The position numbers and the translations under genes were made by a program. DNA of 64,000 nucleotides from Boesenbergia rotunda (taxonomy: Eukaryota; Streptophyta; Magnoliopsida; Zingiberales; Zingiberaceae), in assembly GCA_024364735.1 (NCBI GenBank), contig JAGFNQ010006399.1, positions 148,734 through 212,733 of the forward strand, in the 5' to 3' direction. Below, in pieces: positions 35,346 to 46,975 of this stretch. The notes beneath the pieces were generated by a model, which saw only the letters and a list, made by a program, of their open reading frames with translations, did no database searches and had not been told where the DNA came from. The stretch's first letter is position 1; the number at the start of each line of letters is the position of its first letter.

Positions 35346-35600
35346 AATTGTCAATATTGGGAATACAATCAAAGTCCAACATTGAAAAAATATGAAAAAG
35401 AGCATGAGTTTATAAGATGAAAGATATCTTCATTAGGAAGAGATCTTTTGGATAGAGCCAAAAATAAATCCATGAGGGCTTAGGCACAAAGTAGATAATA
35501 TCATAGCATTACTGAGAAATATGAATTCTTTTGGTCGTAACAAGTAGTATTAGAGCTATGGTCCAAATCGATTCATGTGGGAGGAATATTAGCATTGAAC

Positions 35601-36170
35601 GAAGGAGGTAGGGACTCCCAAAGAAGTGAACTCTAAGCTACAAATCAAAGCAGAATAAGAGTGACTTGATGTCTAGCGAAGATTCTGAGAGAGTGAACCC
35701 TAAGTGGTAAAAAGTCTAAGCAGATCAAGAGTGGTTGGATGTTTGGCGCAATTCCTGGGGGAGTGAATCCTACGTGGTGAAAATTCCAAGCAGGTCAAGA
35801 GTGATTGGATTCTTGGTGAAAATTTTGGGAGAGTGAATCCTAGGTGGTGAAAAGTCCAAGCAGGTCAAGAGTAACTAGATGCTTGGCGAAAATCTTAGGG
35901 GAGTGAATCCTAGGTGGTGAAAAGTTCAAGCAGATCAAGGGTGACTAGATGCTTAGCGAAAATCTTGGAGGAGTGAACACTAAGTGGTGAAAAGTCTAAG
36001 TAGGTCAAGAGTGATCAGATACTTATCAAAAATCCTGGGGGAATGAATACTAAGTGGTGAAAAATCTATGCAGGTCAAAGGTGACTGGATGCTTGGCGGA
36101 AATCCTGAGGGAGTGAATTCTAGATAATGAAAAAGTCTTAGAGGAGAAGAGTGACCTCAATTGACAGGAT
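35601..36170 (+). repeat. 70-bp tandem array inside the TRIM
   Basis: The landmark GCTTGGCGAA and variants start at 35671, 35741, 35811, 35881, 35951, 36021 and 36091, an exact 70-bp step each time. A degenerate unit precedes and another follows. Units share 'gggagtgaatcctaggtgg' and 'aagcaggtcaagagtga'. Units differ by many substitutions but keep the same length. Confidence 0.92.
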
Positions 36171-36222
36171 GCTTGAGGGGAGGCCCCAAGCGGCTCAATA
36201 ATGACTGAATGTTATAGGGAGG

Positions 36223-38548
36223 TGACAGGCCCAAAATATACTGTCACGAATGTGGGTCCATCAAATTTAAATATAAATGAATAACTGAAAACCCTTTTTA
36301 CAATCAAAAGTATGAAAATGTAATATAGGGGCCACAGGTCGTATTTTTCTCGGGGCTCGTTGTCGTGTTTGATTCGAACTTGTATTTGTGTCGTTTAGGA
36401 GTTTTGGGTTTCAAATAAATGATTTGGGTTTTGGGGTTGCAATTAAAATTGAATGAAAGTACAAAGACAAGGAAGAAACTTAACCACGCAAATTTGAATC
36501 AAGTAATGGTAATTCATGGACTCAAACAATAATAAACCTAATTGAGCAAAAGAACTTAACCGAATGCAAGGAGTAAATAATTTTAACTCAAGTGCAAGTG
36601 TTTACCACAAATTTCATTTAACTCCAAGCATGAGACAAGCTTGATACGCAACAGAGGTGGTTTTGTGCCAAAAGCTAATAATGAAATGCAAGGTTAACAC
36701 AAAACTTTAAACTAACCATCCCAAGGTGAAACTAATTGATTTAGCTTGGAAATCAAGCTCCTAGTGAGATGCTGTTCAGGAATTAAAGAAGAATTAAGAG
36801 TTGAATGTAGCAAATCAGAGTTGGACTGCTTGTAGAATCTGAATGCAGGAATTCAGATCATGCAGCAGAAATCGAAACAGAATCAAACTCAGTGGAAACA
36901 AGAATTTAGTGAGCCAACTTGATGTGCAGAAATGCAGGACTGCAATGCAAACATTTCAGAAATCGATTTGGATGCAAAACAAGGATTCTGATACGCAGCT
37001 GAAATTCAGAAATTCAGATTTGGATGCAAAACAAAACCAAAATTTAGAGATAGTGTGCAGAAATTCAGATGAACAAACTCAGAATTGAAACTACAAAGTG
37101 AAACAAACTTAGATCCACTACATTAACATACTAAAAGTGAAATAAACTGAAGCATTAACGAACTAAAGGGATTTGCAGAGAAGAAATCTGATACGCAGCT
37201 GAAAAGAAATCAGAAAAACTGGCACGCAACAGGGTAGTTGGCACGCAAGCAATTAAACACAGAAATAAACTGAAATTAAACGAAATCTATCACTACACAA
37301 GTTGCCTCACTACCTGACTTGGAAACTTGAATCCTTATTAAGTAGAAACCAATCAAAAAAAATGAAATTACAGCAGCTAAAACAGAAATCAGAAACAGAA
37401 CAGAATTCAGATTCGAAATTACAGCTACGACACAATGAAATCTAACTATCTAAGCTACTCCTCAACCTCTCTTCAACTCAAGAGCTCCTTGGTCGTCAAT
37501 CAAGGGAGAACCTCGGACCCGCAAGCTCAACAAATCAGTGAAGATCTTCTCTGCTACCGAATCGAATCAGACTTTGTCCAAACTGAAATTCAGCTCCGAA
37601 TTCTTCAAACTCGCTGTGGTGGCTTGCGATTTGGATTTGGGAGTGACCGAGACTTCCCAGGGAACCCCTCTGGTCAGCTCGGATGCAGTGGAAGTGGAGC
37701 ACAGCTGAGTTCGCTGAATTCGGATAGCAAACTGCCGAGACCTCGCGCAACTTCGCTATTGAGCAAAAATCAACTCTGAAACTTCACTGAGATCATCTTT
37801 TCACTAACCTAACCCTTGCTTTGATGATGGATTGAGGGATCGCGCCTCCTTGATGAAGAAAACTAGCTAAAACTCGAAGAACAGCTGAAGAAGGAAGAAG
37901 AAACGGCGGAGACGCGACGAGGAAAGCTGCGGGCGCATTTTTGATTAAATAGAAACAAATGGACGGCTCAGATTGCTTTGATGAAATCCAACGGTAGATC
38001 TTGCTCTGATTTGAGCCAAACTTTTATGATGATGATCTGAGGTCAGGATCTGCCTTGTGGTAGCTCGGATCCTCCAGATATGCAACAGATGGTCCAGATC
38101 AACTCTATCTGTGAATGGACGCTCTAGAGCCCTCCTTGCTTGATCCAACGGTTGATTTAGCTCTGATTGGGATGAAACCTTTAGATCTTGATCATAGAGC
38201 TTGATCAACCCTAACCCTAGCTCGGATTGCTTCAGATCGTCCCGGATGGCTCAGATCTAGCCACTCTTGAATCGGACGGCCCAGATTAATCGTAGGCTTG
38301 ATAATTCGATCCGGTTCACATCCGACTCAAGTTTGACCCAGTATGCCCTAGGTCCAGGATCCTTTCATGCCTACAAAAATATATCAGAAAATTAGTGGCC
38401 AAATAATCCAAAAAATGTGTAAATTTGCAATTAAGTCCAAAATAAGAGGAAATCCTAAAACCTAGGGTAAAATCACAATTAAGCAATAAAAACATAGGTC
38501 AAACATGGATTTTAGCAATTAAAATAATCAATAAAATGGTGCTTATCA
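36223..38548 (-). mobile_element. Solo LTR of the gypsy (Athila/Tat-like) family
   Basis: The 2326-bp sequence matches the LTRs at 53147-55876 and 61155-63883 along its length (for example 'ccacaggtcgtattttt' near the left and 'gtgcttatca' at the right end). It is flanked by a perfect 5-bp duplication GGAGG (36218-36222 and 38549-38553) with no internal region, so it arose by LTR-LTR recombination after insertion into the TRIM. The ORFs inside are not genes. Confidence 0.92.
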
Positions 38549-38826
38549 GGAGGCTTGGAGCAGATCAAGGCTAACCGGATGCATGAGAATATGCTCGGAC
38601 TATGAGAATAATAATGGTCTTTTATCTAAGGGGATGATTATTGAGAATATGATCAATGTCCTATATTAGAAATACATGGAAAAGATCATGAATTTATAAG
38701 ATGAAAAATACCTCTATTAGAAAGTGACATTTTAAGTAGATCCAAAAATAAATCTATAAGAGTTTAGTCACAAAGTGGACAATATCATACTATTATGGAG
38801 ATATGTGAATTCTTTTAGTCCTAACA

Positions 38827-39335
38827 ATTATCGTAGTTCATGGTAGCAGACTCTTGGTGCTTGTTTGAACTTGTAGATAGCCTTGCATAACTTATATACA
38901 TGCATAGGATTATCATGATGAATAAAACATGGTGGTTATATCATAAAAACATCTTCAAAGCGATGATCTTAGAGAAAGGCATTGTTGATATCAAGTCGAC
39001 GAAGAGACCACCCAAAGACTAAACAATAAGCGAATAGTGATAGGTTTACAACCAGATTGAACGAGTCATGATAATAAATTCTAAGACGCTAATGTAATCC
39101 TTTAACAATGAGTCTCAATTTGTACCTATCAATAGTGTCATCATGTAAATGCTTAATTCTAAAAATTCATTTACAACCAATAAGATTTCTCATTGAATTA
39201 GCTAGAACAAGTTCCCATGTTCCATTCTGTACAAAAGTATCATACTTTTTAGACATAGTTTGGCACTATTTAGGATCTTTAAGAGCTTGGATCATTGAGG
39301 TGCAGTTCAGTGTGATGATATAAGGGGATGATAAC
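38827..39335 (-). pseudogene. Copia A: RT N-terminal part
   Basis: Minus-strand fragments read YDTFVQNGTWELV, then CKWIFRIKHLHDDTIDRYK, RRLDINNAF and YKLCKAIYKFKQAPR; these are the usual N-terminal RVT_2 landmarks. Reading stops at the TRIM boundary 38826 and resumes at 35354 with the next RT residues. Confidence 0.8.
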
Positions 39336-39658
39336 GGTAAGATTAAGTTTTTGGATGGTTTATGGATATTATTTTTAGCTCAAGTGGGTATTAGTGGGTG
39401 GGTTTAAGAGAGAGGAGGCCTGAGGAGAGTGATAAGGGAGAGGAGGATTGTATTGTATGCTAATGATGGTGTCTCTAGCCTATTCAAGGGAATCGGAGGA
39501 AGGGATTCAGTCAGCCAAAGTTTGGCTAAGTGGAGTTTCAGTAATGGGACGTAAAATTTCATATAGTGTGTGGTTGATTGAGGATGTGGAATGGTTGATG
39601 GAAGATGGACAATGAGATGGAACCTGGAGCCGGGGGGGTATGTGGTTGAGGGCATGAT

Positions 39659-40824
39659 TGTTTGAACGAGGTGGACTGGTAAGAAGGGGGTGAATTCCCC
39701 CTGTAAAATAAAATAGATCTTTTGTGCGGCTCATAAAGATTTCAGATTAGTTGCAACAATAAATTAAAATAAACATAGACTAATTAACTTAATTGAACTA
39801 GTAAAAGGCTAAGACATAAGAAGTTACTTGGTTGCAACATGGGTGGTTGCTAATCCAAGACGGTTAAAGCTCACTATGAAAATCTCTTTTTGACGGAGAA
39901 ATCTTTACAGACTTTGTAGCACAAAACAGAAGCTAAAAGAATTACTTCAATCTTAACAATCTCTTTAACTTCTAAGCCTATTTATAGGCTAAGGAAATTA
40001 ATCATTACCGTTGATCATAGATGAATTTTATCTTTTATAAAGCTTATCGTTTTAAAAGATAAGGTTAATCTTTTAAACGGTAGAAGCTTCTGTGTATCTG
40101 CTGCATGAGTCGATTAAAGGATTGTAATTATCCTTTAATTGAATGTTGAAGCTTGGCTCTATCCTTTAAGCCACGTCCTGCGCATGATGCTCACTTGAAG
40201 CCACGTTGAAGCTGGCTTTGCTTTATCCTTGATGAAGTTGCTTGATTAAAGAATTTGACCAATGATATGCTTTGACCAATGAAATCTTTGTCAACAGATA
40301 AAGCTTTGTCAAGCCAAGGATTAAGCTTTGTTCCTTCACTTGGATGCATGCATGCAAGCTATCCACGTGTGTTACTTGGTAAAAGTCTTTAGTCAAGTCT
40401 CCATGCTTCTCCAACAATTTTGTTCAAATATGGTCCAAGTCAAAACTTTAACTTGGTCAAAGTCAACAAAGTTGACTCTCTTGTAGACACTTTGTTTGGG
40501 TGATTTCTGGCCAACTGGAGTTAGGCTCATCCGAACCCGACTCTGGCCTTTCTCCCCTCGAGTGTCCTTCCTCCCGGCTTCTCGTCCCTCGGACGTCGCA
40601 CACGTCCTTCTCGCTTCACCGGTGTACTCTTCCACAGCTTCCGTGTCTCTCGGATGCACCGAGCCCGTCGACTCACTTCCCCGTGCAATCCTTCTCGTCC
40701 ACTGCATCTTACGCTTAATTTCCTCCGCTCCTAAGCTCCTGCACACTTAGACAAAGGGATCAAAATAATAACAAGACCTAACCTAACTTGGTTGATCACA
40801 TCAAAACCAATCGGGGCACCAACA
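39659..40824 (-). mobile_element. Solo LTR of a SIRE-like copia family
   Basis: The ends are TGTTTG and CCAACA, the length is 1166 bp, and a perfect 5-bp duplication ATGAT flanks it (39654-39658; 40825-40829). The minus-strand start (TGTTGGTGCCCCGATTGG) and GATGTGATCAACCAAG block match other SIRE-like LTRs here. Confidence 0.9.
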
Positions 40825-41039
40825 ATGATGAGTGGCATAACCTTAGTGGGAAGATGAGTTTGAATGGATTTAGACAGAAAGATAGATTCCACAAACTTCA
40901 CATAACAAGATATGTAGATTTTGGAAATAGAAGGATCAAGAAAGAGATATGCACCTTGGGTGAGGAAGTACCCAACAAATACATAAGGGATGGATTAAGA
41001 CACAAGTTTATGACTAAATAGGGATGACGCCGTCAATAA

Positions 41040-42660
41040 CATAAACAACCAAAGAAACATAGCTTTGTGTAGTTTAGTGGGGAGTGGAAGAGAGACTCAT
41101 AACGAGAGGAAAGAGAGAGTGTAGATGTGGGCATGCTATTAATAAGATACACAACTATGGTAAAGGCATAATTTCATGATGTGATCAGAAGTGAGGCATG
41201 AGCGAGGAGGCAAAGGTTAGTTTCAACAATATGTCGATGTCGACGTTCGGAGAGACCATTATGTTAAGGTGTATGTGAGAAAGAGGTAAGATGAGAAATT
41301 CCATAAAGAAATAAAAGGTAATCTAATGCTTGATATTCTCCCCCGTTATCAAAGTAAAGAGTGACAATGGAAAGTTTAAAGTGATTTTCTACTAATACCT
41401 TAAAGTAGAGAAAAAACAACATAGACAGAGAATTTTTTTTAAGGGATAAAACCATGCATAGCGTGTGAAATGATTAACAAAAATAACATAATATTTGAAA
41501 TTATCAATAGAGTAACTAGGGTAAGTCCAAACATCAGAAAATATAACTTGTAAAGGGTGAGATAAAAAATTGTAGATGTAAAAAAAGGAAGCTTGTGGCT
41601 TTTATTGCTTAGGCATACATTGCAAAGAGTTTTGTAACATATAATAAGGTAAAGAAAAGGTTGGCATAATATGCTGAAGAATAAGTGATGATGGGTGTCC
41701 TAATCTAAAGTGTCACTCAAACGACAGTCTTCATTTTGGAAAAAGGCAATTACAAGCGAACAAGATAGTTTTGGAGAGAAGGTTGTCCACTCATAAACGT
41801 TATCTTTATTATTATCCGTCAAAAGGGTTTCCCCGATGCTTAGATCCATCACATGAAAATAGTATGTAAGAACTCAATAGAAATATTATTAGTATTGCAA
41901 AATTGATAGATTAAAATAAGTTTTTTTCATGTTAGGTACATAAAGAATATTTTATAAAATAAAGTGTGAGTAGAGATAGGAAGAGTAGTAGAACTGGTGT
42001 GCATAATTTGAAGACCTGAGTCATCACCGATCATAATGTCATCAAACCCTATATAAGGAGTATGAAGCAATAGATTATTCAAGCTCGTGATGACATGGTG
42101 AGATGCTCCACTGTCAAGAAACCATGTGGGGGTGTCAGTTATCTCAAGTAATGCGAAGTACACATGTGGTTACCATGGTGAAGTAGGACGTGGAGCATGT
42201 GATTGTGTTATTGTTGGAGCCAATGAGGATTGAACGACGACAACTCAAAAAAGAGAGCATCATTTGGTGTGTGTCCTTGAGCACCACATCCTTGGCAATA
42301 GCCAAAATATGGGCATGGTGGAGGTTAGTCATTACCCTAAGCATTGGATTGTTGTCTTTGATTGTGAATGGTAGTCGTGGAAGGGCGCCAAGAGGGAGGA
42401 TATGGTCACCAAGATTGATTGTTGTGTTGAATGATAGGATTGGTGGTGGCTGAGAAGGGTGATGGTGATGCTTGTGATTGTTAGAGAGATGCCTCCTTGT
42501 GGATCAGTTTTTCATGATTTTCATCAAAGTAGATAGGTATTTCATGAGCATTAACTACATCAACAATTCCTTTATATTCATCCCTATGGCCATTAAGGAT
42601 CTTATCAATGAGATATTCATCCTCAATAGGCTTTCCAAGAACTGCAAGTTCGTCATCTTG
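41040..42660 (-). pseudogene. Copia A: gag C-terminus, protease and integrase
   Basis: Gag remains as DDELAVLGKPIEDEYLIDK...NHEKLIHKEASL at 42660-42481 and a broken CCHC knuckle near 42290. Protease has WFLDSGASHHV (active-site DSGA) at about 42120-42090. Integrase is seen as LYFDNGGEY then YGISHLTSFSHTPQ and HNGLSERRHRHIVE (41360-41200), followed by LRVFGCLCY-like sequence near 41060. Stops and frameshifts are frequent. Confidence 0.8.
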
Positions 42661-43047
42661 TGTTGCACAAAATAGGGGGGACACCTCTCAACCTCTAATG
42701 TGAAGAATAAGAAGAGAGAAAAAGATTGCAAGGAATAATAAGACAAAGACGTACAAGAGAGAGTAAACACAAGAACGAAGAAGAAGATGGAGAAGAAGAG
42801 TTACAATGGTTCGATGACATGTCTACTCTATAAAATAACTGAAGCTTTAGTAAAATTCTCTCTACACAAGAGAATCCACATTATTCTCTTGATCCTATAA
42901 TGAATTTATAATGGTCCTTATAAATAATGCCTAAACTCCCAGATCGAAAAAAATCATAATAGAATTCTATTACGAAAACCTTAATAGATTTTTCTTCCAT
43001 GACATCCCTTGCATTAGCTTCACTCAAATATGAGTTACCCATCAACA
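42661..43047 (-). mobile_element. 3' LTR of copia element B
   Basis: The 387-bp LTR starts TGTTGATGGGTAACTC on the minus strand, directly after the purine tract AAGGTGGAGAT, and ends TTGTGCAACA. It is joined without a primer site to gag of element A, as expected for the outer end of an insertion. Confidence 0.8.
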
Positions 43048-43049
43048 AT

Positions 43050-44318
43050 CTCCACCTTAGCGAATATTCACCCCTTTAAAGAACATAAAGATCTGAACAA
43101 AACTCCACCTAGATATCTAGGTCTGACTTTTTTCCTTTAGCATCTAGAGACATTGATCAAGTTCAAGCAATGCTTGAATTTTTCTTTAATCACTAACTTC
43201 GTCGACATGTCTACAGCATTGTCTACATTGTAAGACTTCTCAAGTTGAATTTTCCTGGAAGCAATCAACTCTTTAATCTTGTGAAACCTCACATCAATGT
43301 GCATAGTTCTCACATGATATACTGATTCTTCGCCAAATAGATAGCACTCTAACTATCACATAACAACTTGACTCCACCTTGATGAACGTCCAATTCTCTA
43401 ACCAATCCTATAAGTCATAAAGCTTCCTTCGTTGCTTCAGCTGCTATCATGTACTCTGACTCTTTAGTAGACAATACAATAATAGATTGTATCACAGATT
43501 TCCAACAGATAGGTCCTCCCATCATAGTGAACACTGAACACGTATCTTGTAGTAGATGTTCTGTCATCTAAATCTCTTGCATAGTCTACATCTATGTACC
43601 CACCAATTAAAGGATCTTCTAGCTATCTACTTATCATGATATCATAATTAGTTGTATTTCTTAAGTATCTGAAAATCTACTTCACTACATCCCAATGCTC
43701 ACTATACTAACTGCTTGCATCAAATTTGGTCTCATGCAAACTATACTATACATCAGACAATCAACTGCACTGCATAAGAAACTTTTTACATCTTTTAGAT
43801 CTCCACATCTGTCTTTGGGCACTATGTACTGGATAACTTGAAGTGATGCACCAAGGGTGTACTCATCGACTTTGCATTCTTCATGTCTAACATACCCAAC
43901 ATCTTCTCCACATAGCTATGTTGAGATAATCATAATATCCTTGCAACTTTATTCCAGTGAATCTCTATCTCAAAAATCTTGTTGGCTCACCCAAATTTTT
44001 CATGTCAAATTCCTTGTTCAACAGTATCTTCAATTTGTTGACTTTTTTCTTCTTCTTTGCAACAACTCATTTGCACTTTATAGTTTGTTTCCCCTCATGA
44101 ACCTCCACTAAATCCCACATTTGGTTCTCAAGCAACAACTCCATCTCCTCCGTCATAACACTCATCCACTTGTCTTTCTCAGAGTTGTGTATTGCCTCCT
44201 AAAATGATATAAGGTCTCCACTACTGGTGATGAGTGCATAAGACACCAAGTCCTTGAATTCGTATCCGGTGGGTGGCTTTATGACCCATCTCATTCTGCC
44301 ATCAGCTATAGTACCTTA
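43050..44318 (-). pseudogene. Copia B: RT and RNase H, decayed
   Basis: RNase H retains STKESEYMIAAEATKEALWL and VKLLCDS on the minus strand near 43480-43370. Upstream RT shows SAVGSLMYSIVCMRPNL-like and CSVFTMMGG-like blocks near 43780-43500 and the N-terminal WDLVEVHEGK at about 44120. The most upstream piece, near 44240-44318, has PTGYEFKDLVSYAL. Stops are frequent. Confidence 0.75.
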
Positions 44319-44329
44319 TTATATATATA

Positions 44330-45392
44330 GCTTTATGCAATGTTTAGTGCACATCTATTGTATTTCATGATCATAATTTAGTTTATTGCACCTTATTTTG
44401 TATGATTTTAATACTATTCCTTCTTTTTATTCAGAGATCTGCTCTTGTTTATTTTCAATGACAAGACATAATTTGGAGCAAATCTAGAGCGAAAACGAAA
44501 TGAAATGGGAGTCAAAGCCAGCCAAGGCAGCAAATATAAGTCCCTACACTGCCTAGATATGTGGGGTGGTGCGGCCCGTACACCTCTGACCTCTCAAAGG
44601 TGCACAACCGGGCAGTGCCGTTTGGCATGGCTTGTGCTTCGGCCATGCTAGATTACCCAAGGCCCACAATTACGTTGTACCAATTAACACGACTCATGCT
44701 TCGACCGCTTTCATTTATCCTTTATTTTTTTATTTACTCTCTTGTTTATTCTTCTCTTTTTAGATTTCTTATTCTCACTTTTTTCCGTCTTCTTTATTAT
44801 TTTTCTTTCTCATCTTCTTCTTTTATATGACTTTTTACAATTATCTCATTTTCTCTCTCTTACCTCCTCTATTCATATAATCTTTTTCTCTCTCTCTCTT
44901 CCATTTTATATCTTCTTTCTCTTACTTTATTCTTTTTTTAAAATTTTATTTATCTTATCTTTTTATCTTCTTTTCTTATTATTTCTTCTTACTTATTTTA
45001 TTACTTCATTTAATTCTTATTCTTTGATACCAAAGAGAAAAACACTCTGATGCGCTTCTGCAAAGCTAACACAGACACATTGTTAGGATTTATACAAGGA
45101 CATAGACATGAAGATTAGGATATGAACGATACATAAGACATCAACTAGTATTGCAGCACAATCGAAATCCTAGATTTCACCCATCCTTCCCTTCCCCAAG
45201 AACCAAAGCTCTTTTTTCTCTCTTTCTCTTTCTTCTCTTCTCTCCTCCATCCTTAAGCAAGCTTTCTTAAACCAACCCTGCGATCGTCTAAATAGTTTAT
45301 CTTATAGACTCAACTAGTGCTTAATCAACCATCTTTGTAGATCGATATTTTATTACTTGACGACGTTCCTGTAGACTTGTGGAACACCATCA
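44330..45392 (+). mobile_element. 5' LTR of a Tat/Athila-like element (left end approximate)
   Basis: It ends ACACCATCA, followed by AATTT and a Tat/Athila-type primer site, the same arrangement as the 5' LTR at 61155. The start is not exact because copia B coding sequence fades at about 44318. Pyrimidine-rich tracts fill 44700-45000. Confidence 0.65.
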
Positions 45393-45398
45393 AATTTT

Positions 45399-45416
45399 TG
45401 GTGCCGTTGCCGGGGA
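45399..45416 (+). other. Primer-binding site, Athila/Tat type (TGGTGCCGTTGCCGGGGA)
   Basis: The site matches the consensus plant Tat/Athila primer site with one or two differences; the tRNA-Asp assignment is from memory. Compare the minus-strand site at 61130-61147. Confidence 0.85.
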
Positions 45417-45596
45417 TTGTTCGCATTAACATTAATTGATATACAAATTAGCCAGCGTAGACATCTTTTTCTTTGTTTTTGTCTATAGTATGCTTTTTCA
45501 TTTTTTTCCCTCTTATTTTTGAATTTCTTTTCTTTTTTTTATTTTTAGTTTGCACAAACTTTGTTGGTGTCTTAGATATTTTTATCATATAATTTC

Positions 45597-45728
45597 ATGG
45601 ATCCATATGCTAATCTTTTTGAAGACTTCATTGAGGATTATGAATCAAAAGAAGATCAATATGAGTTCCTCTATGGGATTTGTGGAAGCACGACTCATCC
45701 AGTTGCTATATGTCATCTATTCAACTAA
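45597..45728 (+). pseudogene. Start of a Tat/Athila-like gag, truncated
   Basis: An ATG about 180 bp after the primer site opens MDPYANLFEDFIEDYESKED and runs 43 codons to a TAA at 45726. The next bases lead into an unrelated LTR fragment, so only the N-terminal segment remains. Assignment rests on position after the primer site. Confidence 0.5.
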
Positions 45729-45751
45729 GTTGCTAGCGCTCCTACAGAACT

Positions 45752-45908
45752 TCAAAGCTTATTTTCCATGTCATCTTTCTCGCTCACTGCATCTTTCGCT
45801 CGACTACTTGTGCTACTAAGCTCTTGCACACTTAGACACAATGATCAAACCAACCAAGACCTTACTTGACTCGGTTGATCATATCAAAACTAACCCGAGG
45901 TACTTACA
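45752..45908 (-). mobile_element. Fragment of a SIRE-like LTR
   Basis: The right end reads TGTAAGTACCTCGGGTTAG on the minus strand and matches the LTR starts at 22873 and, less closely, 40824. The rest of the LTR is lost at the junction with the gag remnant. Confidence 0.6.
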
Positions 45909-46157
45909 ATTATCAATAAAACTCACAAAATATAAGTGCCCTCCACGTGATGATACATTGACTGGTCCCTAGAGATCTGTATGTACATAGTCTAGAATCT
46001 CGTCTGTCTTTTGTTGCCGTCTTGAATTACACTTTGCTATGTTTCCTAAGAATACAAAATTTATAGAATTCAAGCTTGAATATTTTGATGTCTTTCAACA
46101 AATCCCTCTTATAAAGTTTCAGCATCCCTTGTTCACTCATATGTCATAACTGCATAT

Positions 46158-46651
46158 AGGGCAGAGCAATCGGTTTAAACCAAACCAATCAAACCGATTA
46201 AACCGAAAATTGAACCGACTGAAATTTTTTCAAACCAACCGAACCAATCAAACTTTTCAAAAAAAAATTGAACTGGTCGAACCAATAAAACATCGGTTAA
46301 TTTAATTTTTAACTGAAATAATTAAAATTTTCTATTTGGTTTGGTTCTGGTTTAGTTTGGTTTGGTTTTGATTTGGTTCGGTTCAACTCATAATATCGAT
46401 TTGGTTTAGTTTGGTTTCAGTTTTGTTTCGTTTGGTTTAGTTCCTATTTGGTTCAGTTCCTATTTGATTCGGTTCAACCCATAATATCAGTTAGCCGAAT
46501 TTCAATTTTCAAAACTGAAATCAAACTGATTAAACCGATATCACCGATATTTCTAGAGAAAAAAATCGAACATCCGAATTAACCGAACTGAACTTTTAAC
46601 TTCTTTCGATTCGGTTGGTTTATTTGGTTTAACCAAACTTTTGCTCACCCT
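46158..46651. mobile_element. Foldback MITE rich in AACCGAACC motifs
   Basis: The ends are AGGGCAGAGCAA and, inverted, AGGGTGAGCAAA. An 11-bp identical flank TAACTGCATAT occurs at 46147-46157 and 46652-46662. The interior is an imperfect hairpin of AACCAAACC/GGTTTGGTT repeats. It splits the integrase region of copia B. The long flank duplication suggests a Mutator-like or hAT-like mobiliser; length alone does not decide. Confidence 0.78.
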
Positions 46652-46662
46652 TAACTGCATAT

Positions 46663-46975
46663 GCCACAAGACAGTACTATCTGATCGTTAGAGCTCCCTT
46701 GCTAACCTTCATCATCCTGTTCACTGATTTGTAATTGCAACTAATACTATCCAGTATCCTTAGTGAGATCAAATTCTTCCTTAGATCTAGTTTGTGTTTG
46801 ACATCGCATAAAGTTCTGATCACACTATCATGCATCTTGATTATGATGTTCCCTATGCTAATGACTCTACAAGATGCATTATTTCCTATAACCATTGAAC
46901 TAGAATCCACTGCTCTATAGGTGTCAAACCACTCCTTATTTGGAGTCACGTAATATGAGCATGCAGAGTCTAAGA
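46663..46975 (-). pseudogene. Copia B: protease/pre-integrase segment
   Basis: The frame reads TPNKEWFDTYRAVDSSSMVIG then NASCRVISIGNI and KMHDSVIRTLCDVKH, the standard copia region between protease and integrase. It is cut on the right by the solo LTR at 46976 and on the left by the MITE. Confidence 0.85.

Larger units (their letters stand above)
35355..38826 (+). mobile_element. TRIM (small non-coding LTR element), split by a solo LTR
   Basis: Two 188-bp LTRs at 35355-35542 (TATTGGGAATAC...GTCGTAACA) and 38639-38826 (TATTGAGAATAT...GTCCTAACA) flank a non-coding interior. A degenerate tRNA-Met primer site (AGTATTAGAGCT, 35546-35557) follows the first LTR, and a purine tract (TAAGGGGATGAT) precedes the second. 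Without the 2331 bp of later insertion plus duplication, the element is about 1141 bp, within TRIM size. It interrupts the RT of copia A in plus orientation. Flanks are ATTGT and ATTAT, so the target duplication is imperfect. Confidence 0.8.
33913..42660 (-). mobile_element. Ty1/copia element A, minus strand, broken by four insertions
   Basis: Domain order along the minus strand is gag (42660-42170), protease (42163-41927), integrase (about 41830-41040), RT N-terminal part (about 39330-38830), RT C-terminal part (about 35345-34777) and RNase H (about 34241-33920), which is the normal copia order. Insertions in it are a solo LTR (39659-40824), a TRIM (35355-38826) containing a solo gypsy LTR, and a hAT-like MITE (34250-34776). 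Its gag N-terminus was cut by the LTR of element B at 42661. Many stops and shifts make it non-functional. Its own LTRs are not recognised. Confidence 0.85.

Noticed and set aside
35601..36170. CRISPR-like regular spacing
   Set aside because: The whole 70-bp unit is repeated, with no unique spacers, and the DNA is plant nuclear; it is an ordinary tandem array.
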